Source of the DNA: Warburgia ugandensis
Taxonomy: Eukaryota > Streptophyta > Magnoliopsida > Canellales > Canellaceae
Direction of reading: 5' to 3'
Length of the DNA: 64,000 bases
Assembly (NCBI GenBank): GCA_035236585.1
Contig: CP141127.1
Span: 76,055,495-76,119,494 of the forward strand
This document shows, piece after piece, positions 52,520 through 64,000 of this stretch (position 1 is the stretch's first letter; each line of letters starts with the position of its first letter). The translations under genes and the position numbers were made by a program. The notes under the pieces were generated by a model, which was given only the letters and a program-made list of their open reading frames with translations, searched no databases and was not told the origin of the DNA.

Positions 52520-55500
52520 CACTTGAGTTGATAAATTCATTATTTAAACGATAAAAATCTAGTTAATGTATTCAAACATGAGCAATGTTAAGTACTAATA
52601 TATGCTTCAGAAATTTCACTCTCACTAATCAAATGAGGTTTAGAGTAACGTCTATGGAGGACAAATATATACTCACTAAAATTTCATCAGGGCAGTTCGA
52701 ATACCTGATATATATATATATTATACATATCTCTATATTTAGTAGGTTTTAACTATAAAAATCACCACTTAGTTATCACTAATTATAGTTAGCCCTATAG
52801 TTTTGCAAGTTTAGAGTACAAATGAAAAAATTACATAAAATTGCCTAATTTATTGTTGAAAGAGCAAGTTCAACTTCCACCCTACATCATGGATCACATA
52901 TGCCAAAAATTAAGTTTTGAAGATTCAAAATGATCATTGGGCATCACTATCAAAGTCAGAGAAATCAGAAACCCTATGCACAACTCCTACTCAAATAAGG
53001 GTGAAAAGGTGGTAAACTTCCAGTGCATGCATGCATATATTTCATCACCTTGGGAAGCTTATGGGAGAGTTCAATTCACATATACAATAAAAGCTTCTTA
53101 AAAATAAAAGAAGAACGAGACCTACAGGAAGACTTTTTGCTTACTTTCTCTATCCTTCTCAACCAAAAGATGAAGACCACCTAATGGTTGGATGTCTTAT
53201 CCATGCAAGAGTGGTGAGGTCTACTTGGTCCCATGTGAAATACACAAAGAAATCTCTAAGGAATTAAGGTCATTCACTTTAGGACAATCCAATCCAAGGT
53301 GTAGAGAAAATGAAGCTTATGGAAGATCTACATTCCTAAATGGATCACATCCTCAACTAAGGGTAAGCATGATCTAAGGGCTAGAAATGAAGCAAATGAA
53401 ATAAAGAAATCCTAGCCACCTTTCCATATTCAAAAATCAACCCAAAACCTTGAGGAAAGGAAGATCTCAACCACCCATCCTTATCCAATGGTCTATGTTT
53501 CTTAAGGGTTTCTAAAAACAACACACACACACACACACACACACACACGTATTCCAATTTTGTATCCCCCTTAATTCCCTCCACCTACTTTCCTTTCCCT
53601 TTTCTTCCTCTTTCCTTTCCCACTTATTTTCTTTCCTCCCTTATCCTTTCTTCATTATCTTCTAATTAAAATGGCTTAATCTCAACCTTTCAATCCCCAT
53701 GACTCCTGCTCTAAAAACTTATATATAGAGGTGTTGTGAATGAGTTTAGGATCTTTCAAATTTTCCTAGAGTTCAAAGCTGAAGCTAAGAGAAAAAAAGG
53801 GAGGAAGATCATCCTCACCAAAGCTCCCTTCAAGCATCAATATTCAAATTCTTTGGGGATAAAGGTAGGGTCTCAACTTATTCTAATTCATTTCTTGCTT
53901 ATTTTCTTTTTATTTCTCTTCCATCTCCATTCTCTTGCATGCATCATATTGGATTACAAGCATCTTTAATTTATCCTTGCATTCCATCTTAGGATCATCT
54001 TAGATCTAGCTAGCATCCATTCCTCACTTAGTTTTGTATGCACTTTCCAAAATTGCATGGTAGTTTCTAATTTTAGGCATAGCACTAGGTTTACATGCAT
54101 TCTACACTTCCTTTATATCATGTTAAGCATCATAGATCATTTTTGTAGTTTAGAATATTTCTCATCATAGCACTTTCCTAATTTAGAAGTATGGTAGTTT
54201 CTAATTTTAGATTTACATGTTTAGATCTTAGATTCCTTCTTTTTAGCTTTTGTAACTCCCAAATTTTTTTCCCATACATCTTAGGATTACTTTAGGATCA
54301 CATTACAAGCATTTTAGAAAGTAATTACACATTAGATTCTTAGCTTTAATAATATCCTAATGTAGAAACATAACACCTTCCTAATTTAGAAATTCATGCT
54401 TAGTTTAATTTGACTTTCTAAATTTCTTTGCATTCACCACATGATCATTTTAGAAACCCTGTACATGTTAGTTTCTTATACACAGCACGCATCACCCACT
54501 TAGAAATCCATGCATGGCAATTTAGTTGTATGCACCATAGTTGCCTACATTCACCACTTTCTTTTTTCTATCACATGCACACCCCTCTTCTAGTTTTACA
54601 AGCTCAACCAATATTTCATACTAGAATTCATTCATCATCCACTTGCTTCTCTTAATCTCTCATCCTTTTACTTTTCTTCACTTTCACACACCATCTTACC
54701 ATCTTTCTATCTCCCTTCAATTTCTATTTTCACACACTCACACAATTTCTAATTTTGCATGATTATTCATACTTAGATCATTCATTCATGATTCTTCTAA
54801 TTATGGAGTTCGAATAAGGAAAAAGAGAGAAATTTTTTCTTGCTTTTATATCAATAAGGGTACTTTCTAATTCTTTAAGTAAGGCTAAGGAAATATCCAA
54901 ATCCATCCATAAAGCCTCCTAGATTCCTAGCTAAGGGCTTCGTATTGAAGGGTAGGATTACACTATGTACTTATTCCTTACTTCATCTCCTAAGGTTGAA
55001 ATTGATGAGTTCTAAGCCAAGGGCCACTGCCTCCCCTTTGTTTTCTTTTTATTCTATTTCATGTTTAAGGTAGGAAGCTTCTTCTATGGTTAACCTTCCT
55101 TAAAGAGGAATGACCTCTTATCTCGTCTTTTTTAAACTCTTTGAAGTTACCCTCTTTTTAGAGTTTCTAACTTAAGAAAAATATCATAAATTTTTGTACT
55201 TCCATTTCCATCATCTTCTTTCTTTCCTAGTGTGATAATTGTTTAACAAAGGTGTTAGGCTCCTCTTTTCTTGGCTTCCCCAATATTTTATTCCTAAGGA
55301 TCATTCAATGGGGTTTGTGTTTTGGGTTGTTGCATGTTAGATTAAAGAGATGAGAAAAGTTTGGTGGTAACTTTAGCATATTTTGTGTTAAAGAGAAGTG
55401 TATGAGATCCTGTCATGTGATTCAACATAAGGGCCTTACAACAAAATTCAAGCCTTGAATTTTAAGGACTTTTAGTTGATTTCTTTTATTCCTTTCTTTA

Positions 55501-56050
55501 TTGCTTATGTAAAGAATCCTTATAATTTTTTCACTAATGAAATAGTTCTTTTCCTTTCTTACTTTAATTGTTTCCTTACTTTAATTTTTAGTTAGTTGTA
55601 GTTTTAGAAAGCTTCCTTGTTTCTTTATTTAGATAGTTTCCTACTTTCCTTTAGTCAAATGCTTTCCTTATTAATTAGAGCCTACTTTCTAGTTGCTTAA
55701 TTGTTTAGCTTAACAGTTACTTCTTAGTTAGATGTCACCTTTTTAGTTTGTTACTTATTTCTTTCCTTGAATGCTTGGTTAGGTTAAAGTAAGATGAGGA
55801 ATCAATCCGTATTTATTGATTCTATCCTTCAGCAGAGCCATGAACTTGAGTTAATTACTAAGACACATCCATACCCAATGTTTATAAAAAAAATTGTTAA
55901 GAAGATTGAAGATCTAAGCCAAAAGTTATACCAATTGACATGCATTTTAGAAAGTTCACTACCTCACTGATCAAATGAGGTTGGTAGTACCATCCATGGA
56001 GGACAAATATGTACTCCCAAAAATCTTATCAAGAGAGTTCAAATACCAAT
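52520..56050 (+). other. Region bounded by direct repeats about 3.34 kb apart; possible non-autonomous element
   Basis: About 105 bp at 52604-52710 (core aatcaaatgaggttt and atggaggacaaatatatact) matches 55943-56048 (gatcaaatgaggttggt, atggaggacaaatatgtact). Weaker similarity extends to the left. Between them, 53717-53726 is TATA-like (cttatatata) and is followed by leader-like sequence. A (CA)n run is at 53519-53548. Short ORFs (53192-53377, 54428-54655, and one from 55795 reading MRNQSVFIDSILQQSHELEL) are not recognisable. It may be a decayed non-autonomous retroelement. No LTR ends or primer site were found. Confidence 0.35.
53519..53548. repeat. (CA)n microsatellite
   Basis: About 15 CA units. 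Confidence 0.95.
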
Positions 56051-56694
56051 GTTGATCAAACATCGGTTAGATAGATCTGAGCTAGAAGTCTACACAAAAC
56101 CCTATTGAAGTGCATCTACACTGAGGTCCTTGCTAAAGTATATCTTAGATGAGTCATCCACTATGACTACCATTAATAAGATGGAGGCCAAATAACAAAA
56201 TATCCACTAACGTCTTGAATGAAACTAGATAAACCCTTACTGATGTGTCATTAGGGTCCAAATTTGGAAATAAAATAACTGAGTGGACTTTACGCTTAGT
56301 TATATTTCACTCAAAAATTGATGAAATACATTGATATTTTAAATTTTAGATTTTCTTTTCATTCATTCAATTTTGAATGAAAAACATTTCACTTGATACT
56401 TATCCTTTGTTATATAAAATCACTTCGAATTTCTATTGAAGTTTGGTAATTCACTTTGCTTTTAAATCTTTTCAAATTTCATAGTCCAATTCAAAAGATT
56501 TACCATAAAAACTAGAATTTTCAAATGAATCAAATCAAAATGATATTAGTATCTTATAAATCAAATACAAATAATTTTGATTATGAACCATGTGCAGCTG
56601 CAAAACCCACGGGGTTGATCAGTTACACAGCGACAAATTAAACCATATTCAAACTGAGAATAAAAAATACATAGCCATCATCAATACCAACACC
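56051..56694. other. Intergenic DNA
   Basis: No gene supported. The first about 250 bp have peptide-like stretches broken by stops. The rest is AT-rich. Confidence 0.45.
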
Positions 56695-59601
56695 AAAAAT
56701 GTGACACCTTATTTTATTTTTTTTCAAATCTTTTTCCCATAATAATAAAAATAATAATATGTTTTAATAAAAATAGACGGGATCCCTGAATATGAAAACT
56801 CAAAATCTATAAAATTTTGTGCATTTTAAAAAGAATTAACTGAAAGCGAAAACCTTGGGGTCAACCGCATTCAAAAACTGTAATCATAAATAAAATTAAA
56901 ACCTTGATACTCTAAGCATGCTTGATTTAAAACCATGATAAATATACAAGCTAATTAAATACAATAATAAGTCAAGTTAAATGTCACCAGGTTCCATCTA
57001 TGATCACCACAATATTTACATCTAAAATTTAACATTCTCCATACCATAATATGGGTCCAATCTATCCAAATATATAAACATCTAAGTCAAATCTTAAAAG
57101 TCTAATACCAGTCCAAGAGACATACACTAATCTATGTCTGAATATATAAATAAAATGGATGGTCTTCAGGTCTTCTCCCAAATCAACGTTACTCTGCTTG
57201 CTTTCCTTTTTGGCTATCTTGTTCCAAATTTGAGGCATTACAAAACAAGGTAATGCCTCAGCAAGCTATGCTTGTGTAGGTGATTACACTCAATTAAAGC
57301 TAAATAAAATCACAAGGTGGATCTCATGAAATAAATATATATAAGACTTATCAAATAATTTAATACTCATAATCATAAACCTTCACAAAACCAGTATATC
57401 CACAGAGATGTGTCCATCAAAATAGTACGAGTCTATATCCACAGAGTAATATGCATGCAAATCATGATAAATAAGACACTGTATCAAAACAATACCAAAA
57501 GTGACCCAAGATACTCAATCACCGGTGATGTGTATTCATACCAACTATGGGTTCCTCTCATGCAGCCCGCAGCAGCCCCCGGAGTCCCTCATGGCCTAGG
57601 CTTGGCTTGCCCCAATTCACCCCACATATAAATCCACATGATCATGCAGAATAACTGTATGGGATACTATGCTGCAGTGGCAACCCCATCAAGATCTAAA
57701 CCACTGCCGCTCCCTGTCGACACCCAAATAGGAGACTTTCTTCGTCCCATGGGAAATAACGTACCTGAAGGGGAGACTACCCATGATACCATCACCTATG
57801 TACCTGGCCCTGTATCACTCAAGGGCGGTGTCTAATCATCATCATCACAAAGTCAGAGGGTGAGTGGCCAACCCGACAACTCTCGTAGCATAGTACCCAC
57901 TAGGTGGAAGCACCTGTCATAAATCATCGATAAGATGTAAATAAAGACTCTATAAATAATCTCAATAAGTATGATCAAAGCCCATGATAAGAATAGTACA
58001 TCACATGTAAACATGGTTATTAGCAAAAATGGAATGTCATGCTACAACAAGAAGTAGGGACCTATTTATATGATATGAGAAGACATAAAACACATGCCTC
58101 AAAAACTTTAGAGAACAAGTCATGGTTACTGAAATAATGAAATAATTGAATGAAATCCCTACCTCGATAATTTTGGTGCTCTAATCAGGCGCGTGGAAGT
58201 GTCACGTCTCGCGCTCTAACATACCTGTCATAGTATAAATCCTCTATCACTTGGCAATTCAATAATGTCTATCCTTCTAATCCCCTAAATCATCTCACAT
58301 TCGATGTATACCATCAAGGTCTAAGGCCTGATCATCCATTGATCAACCTAATTTAGATTATCTAATGATATTCAGTGGTTTAACCCTTAAAAAGGAATTT
58401 AGATCTAGATTTTCAAGTCAAATCTAGGTCTGCATCATCGATATGATAGCAACGCCTCTTTCGGATAGTGAATTGGACCACTGTAGCTCCTAAAAATCAA
58501 GTTTTTGTAAATGGACAGGTTAGGGAACCCCAAAAATCCAGAAAAGCAGTGCCACATGTGCCACTCGCCATGTGTGTACCTCTCGTATGTGTGCCGCTTG
58601 CTCATGTGCACGTGTGCGTCACTGGCACGTGTGTGTGCTAGGGGTGTGTGTGTGCATCGCTGGTGCGCATGCGCGTGTGCTCGTCCTATGCTGTTTGAGT
58701 GTGCAGCCGCCTGTTATGCACATGTTGTGAGCATGGCGTGCATGCATTGAGACACGTGTCACCGCACATTATGTGCCACTGCATGTTACGCATTGCCCAC
58801 GTGCACTCGCAGTCCAAACATCACCCGCGTGGGCCAGCGAGTAGTAACCAATGGGTGCCGTCGCTAGGAATGACGACTGGTTGGCCACCATTGCTGAAGA
58901 TGATGGCTGGACTTTGGTCACTGTCAACAATACCTAGGTGTCCAAATGGTATAATTTTTGCGCCGTTTCGCTCAGTTTTTCGCCTAGATCCCCTTTTTAA
59001 GCACCTTTTCAATAAACTCTATTGTCATTTAGTGTTTTAAAGTGATTTTTATCATGTTCCTAAATTTTTTCCTTCTATTATTTTCTAAAAGTTTTGGCAT
59101 CCCTAGCCATCCAATCACCATGAAAATTCATGAGTTGGTTCTTTGTGTTACTATGCACAAGATGAACGGTTCAGATCACGATTTGATACCGTTTCATCAG
59201 TTTACGTTGAAAAGAAAAGTAGCACATAACATTTCATCAGAAAATGACAATCCACGTCATTTTTCAGTGTTATAAATGACATAAATGTAGTAAAATAAAA
59301 GGAAAAATGGTAAAGGGTGGCCTACCTTAGTTAAACAGACCAGAACAAGGCTTCCCATCACTACATGCGCATGAGAGGGGAGGTTTTGCGTCATTGCTGG
59401 TGATCTATCTCCAGTGATCTCTTGTTGGTGACTCGGGAATACAGAGGGGAGGTTTGGCCATACAAAAGGGACATGTAGTCTTTTTATAGCTGCATTCGTG
59501 GGTCCTGCACCCTGTAAGTGGGCCCCATGTGTATTTACTATTTTACCTACTTTTTTTTAAACATATTTTCCTTATTTAAAAATTTTGGTTATTACAAAAA
59601 A
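56695..59601 (-). mobile_element. Solo LTR of a Ty3/gypsy-type element, minus strand
   Basis: The LTR is 56700-59596 (2897 bp) and is flanked by aaaaa on both sides (56695-56699 and 59597-59601). On the minus strand it starts TGTAATAACCAAAATT, like the LTR starts at 14900 and 22364, and ends AAGGTGTCACA, so it has the TG...CA ends. No internal region, primer site or second LTR is near. It was most likely left by recombination between two LTRs. A homopolymer target duplication is weak evidence alone, but both ends fit. ORFs inside, including a cysteine-rich one at 58511-58750, are not credible. Confidence 0.7.
58555..58760. repeat. GC-rich alternating purine-pyrimidine stretch in the solo LTR
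   Basis: Dense gtgtgtgc, gtgcgcatgcgcgtgtgc and cacgtgtg runs, very different from the AT-rich surroundings. Such sequence can adopt Z-DNA. Any function is unknown. Confidence 0.6.
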
Positions 59602-60547
59602 TCAACATTCAAAATCAAGAATTACACCCAATACCAATATCAAAACCAAAACCAAGAATAAATTTCCACCACTGAGAAAAAAATCTCATATATAAGAATC
59701 AAATCCCATAAATACCCAAAACTGAGAAGCCATAAGTTTTAATTGGAAATTGAATCTCATAAACATCCAAAATTGAGAATTAGAATCCAACAACAGAGTA
59801 TCAAATTTCATAAACATCGAAAATTGAAAATCATAAATAATAATAGGGTACCAAATTCCATATCTAAGAATCATAAACAATAATAGAGTATCAATTTGTA
59901 TAATCAAGAATCACAAACAATAATAGAGTATCGATTTCCATAATGAAATATCTGATGCCATAATCAAAATTCATCATGTAGTATAAAACAGTTATAACCC
60001 TATTTCTCTAACAATCAAACAAACCAAATCAAACACCACACTTGAATTATGAGGAATTTATAGAATTAAATTAGAAATTAGCACACTTACATGTGATCTA
60101 ATGGTCCTAATCCTTAGAAATTTGTTAGTAGGTTTATTTGAGAGTGTGAGATGTAGAAAGGAACTCTGTTTGATTTTTCAACTTCAAATCAACAAGCATA
60201 ACTCAAGAGGTATTGCTATAACTGGAATTCACCATGTTGGCTTCCGTCAATGAACAAAACTAGGAGACGGCAATTGGGATTCAACACACCAATGTTCAAA
60301 TCATAAATTAGAAATAAAATAGAGAGGGAAAGTGATAGGGTTCATGGATCTAAGCGTCTAATCACCAATCAATAGCTGGATAGAGGGAGGGTCAGATACT
60401 TATATATATTTAATTTTTCCTAGTTGTTGATTAAAAATTATAATCAAGGAGAGTTATTGAAAAACTCAAACTTTCCTTTCTATCATAAGTTTGGAAAGAG
60501 AGTTGGAAACTCATATCTCTTTTTGGCTAACCTTTAGTGAGTAGATG
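59602..60547. repeat. Degenerate tandem repeats, then plain intergenic DNA
   Basis: From about 59640 to 59990 the motif aataatagagtatcRattt recurs near 59796, 59846, 59886 and 59926, a period of 40-50 bp, with diverged units to the left (aaaattgagaatca type). No gene is seen from 59990 to 60547. Confidence 0.6.
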
Positions 60548-61949
<1,402 letters not shown>

Positions 61950-61950
<1 letters not shown>

Positions 61951-62600
61951 ATAGTCTTTGAAATTGGTTCGGCTTCATAACTTGATCAAATTGCTAACTC
62001 TGCCTAGCAACATGAGCTGGTCAATAGTATGTCTTTAGATGCATCACTACAATTTCATTAGAGTGTGTGGCCTTAGGAGACTCTGTCTATAGTATTAAGT
62101 ATGGAATTAACATTCTTCTATTTAATCATTTTGTTATATGTAGATTGGGCATAGACTTTATATTCCTTTAGATGTTTGATGTTAGAAAAGAAAATATTAT
62201 TGTAAACGACTAATTAACATCAAGAAGAATTTGACTTAACTCTACTAAGATTAGAATTATTGCTTGATTCAGTTTTACAACATAATCAAGTTATTGACTC
62301 AGTTTTACAATGTTAGCTAGTCAATAGCTAATATATGAATGTCTTCTAAAGTGCCACATAGACTTGAGGATAGTGTGTGGCCTTTGAGGCTCCTCTATCT
62401 AGTATTAGGTGTTACATTAGTATGCTTTCTCTTTAGTCCTTTAGCTGTAGGTAGCTTTGGCCTCAAGTGCATGATAATACTCTCTTCATCAGCATGAATT
62501 TCATATCTATTTTAGCCATTTGAGGTTAGACAAGGACATATGTATTGCCATTGACCAACTAACACCAAGGGCATAAGGCTTAACCTTGTTGAAGTCTTAG
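61950..62600. repeat. Diverged tandem duplication, about 309-bp period
   Basis: gtgtgtggccttaggagact near 62064 corresponds to gtgtgtggcctttgaggctc near 62373. Both are followed by ctatagtatta or ctagtattagg and, later, by gacaa/cgac-taattaacatcaag type sequence. Order is kept across both units, so this is an old tandem duplication. Confidence 0.65.
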
Positions 62601-63990
62601 TTGTCTTTTTCGAACACTAAGTTGTATTTGTTTAAGATTTTTGTTGTTTAGGGTTTCTAAGTTGATGAACCCACTAAGTTAAAATTATTTGTCATTTTTG
62701 AGAGTTTTTCAGTTGATGGGACCTATCTGATTAAAGTTCTTACTTTGTGGGACTCTTTTAGCTACGGGGCCAGTTTAGTTGAAGCCCTTAACTTTTGAGA
62801 ATTTCAAGTCGATAGGACTCTTTGGGCACATGGCCCGTTGACTAGAATCCTTAATTTCTGGGACTCTTTGAGTTGCGAGGCCTACTTGGGGCAGAGTCTT
62901 TGATTTTCAAACTATTTGAGTTGTAGGGTTTATTTTCTAGAGTTCTAATTTTTGTGACTCTTTGAATAAGTATAATTTTGGTTCTTTGTAGGACTCTTAG
63001 GTCTTAGAAATTTTATCCATCCTTAGGCTCTAAGGTCACTAGAGCTTTTTTGTTGGTTTAGGACTCTAAGATCATAAGACTTCGAATCAATTAAGGACTT
63101 TAAGGCTTCCATAATTGCAACCATTCAAGAACTTTTAGGTACTTGGACTTTAGTCATCTAAGGTCTCTAGTATCTCTTGAATTTTGTTCTTTTAAGGACT
63201 CTTAGGTCATAGGAATTTTAGTCAACCAAGAACTCTAATATTGTTAGATTTCGTATTGATTCAAGAGTCTTAGTTCACTTGTCTTTGGTTTGGACAAGGT
63301 GTCTTGTAATATAGGAGTTTGGTTTGTATAAGAAGTTTTTAGTAATAGGGCTTTTACTAGAGTTAGAAATCTTGAGCTTGGGACTTAGACTAGATTTAGA
63401 AGTCATAAGCTATAGGATTTGTACTGGAATTAGGAGTCTTGAGCTATGGGACTTTGATTAGAAGTCTTAAGCTATAGGACTTCTACTGGAGTTAGGAGTC
63501 TTGAGCTATGGGACTTTGATTAGAATTAGAAGTCTTAAGCTTTAGGACTTTCATTAGTATTAGGAGTCTTTGAGTTATAGGACATTGAGCTCATTAAAAA
63601 GTCTAGAGCTATTGGACTCTTGTTAGACTGAGTTGGTTCAGGAGTCTGATGACTTTGAACTCCATAAAAGGACACCCAATTTTGTGTGTCAATTGGACTT
63701 TAACAACTATTGAATTTTGTAGTATCAAGAGTCTTTCAGTTGCTAGATTCTAGATAAGACTAAGAATCTTTTGGGTATAATACTCTAGATGCTACTAGGA
63801 GTTTGGATAAGTCTAGGAGTCTTCAGGCTTTATGACTATGGATATGTGTGGGAATTTTTTGGGCTTTAGGACTTCGCATAAGTCTGTAAGTCTCTAGGAT
63901 TTAGGACATTGGGTAGGTTTAAGACTTTGAACTAATTTAGAAGTCCTCAAATTATTGGACTTTGAATAAAGTCAAAAAGGGAAGAGAAAC
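62600..63990. repeat. Long degenerate minisatellite-like array
   Basis: Over about 1.4 kb the words gactctttgag, ggactctWaggtc, and agtctt-a/g-agcta-t/g-gggacttt recur every 25-45 bp. The cleanest part is 63365-63600, where units such as gtcttgagctatgggacttt and gtcttaagctataggacttc alternate. No coding frame survives. It reaches the end of the window. Confidence 0.7.
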
Positions 63991-64000
63991 TGGGGCCCAA

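Noticed and set aside
53192-53377. 61-codon ORF
   Set aside because: Short, with no recognisable motif, in a region with many stops. Chance is more likely.
55795-56300. Decayed pararetrovirus or capsid-like coding stretch
   Set aside because: Some peptide-like segments are present but no reverse transcriptase, movement or zinc-finger motif supports it.
58511-58750. Cysteine-rich 79-codon ORF
   Set aside because: It arises from GT/GC alternating DNA inside the solo LTR. The cysteines are not spaced like any family I know.

Overview
This is a piece of flowering-plant nuclear genome. It is AT-rich, its only clear host gene is split by many introns, and it is packed with plant retrotransposons (RTE-type LINEs, Ty3/gypsy LTR elements, a tRNA-derived SINE), a possible MITE and long (AG)n, (TA)n and (CA)n microsatellites. 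I cannot place the species from sequence alone. There are no bacterial operons, no CRISPR array, and no tRNA or rRNA gene that I can see.

Layout. 1-5.4 kb: old LTR-like DNA with an internal 162-bp tandem repeat, invaded by a nearly full-length RTE LINE (434-3352, minus strand, 19-bp target duplication). 5.4-8 kb: non-coding DNA with a long (AG)n tract. 7971-14588: a complete-looking Ty3/gypsy element with 2.6-kb LTRs and a 5-bp target duplication (ataac). Its 1.4-kb interior joins a broken gag directly to the last codons of pol, so it is a non-autonomous deletion derivative. 14.9-23.3 kb: a second, older Ty3/gypsy element with 3.4-kb LTRs, a pol full of stops and a truncated 3' LTR. 23.3-31.9 kb: mostly non-coding, with LTR, gag and RTE scraps and a puzzling higher-GC stretch at 29.3-31.2 kb.

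32.1-48.6 kb: one complete, apparently intact host gene on the minus strand. It encodes a 291-residue protein phosphatase 2C of the Arabidopsis PP2C59/WIN2 type, in eight coding exons plus a 5' UTR intron. All exons join in frame with GT-AG borders. Intron 4 is about 11.9 kb and holds a nest of insertions: an RTE LINE (minus) that was itself hit by a small chromovirus-type Ty3/gypsy element (34860-40198, minus) and by a second RTE copy (plus), and, outside that nest, another RTE fragment and three related SINE copies.

48.6-64 kb: no gene that I can support. It holds microsatellites, a possible MITE, a 145-bp tandem duplication, a pair of direct repeats 3.3 kb apart, a solo LTR (56700-59596, target duplication aaaaa) and several families of decayed tandem repeats, most strikingly at 62-64 kb.

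The only gene likely to serve the plant is the phosphatase. The rest records successive insertion, recombination and decay. Target-site duplications give firm borders for six insertions, and the nesting gives their relative order. I see no convincing new multi-gene system.
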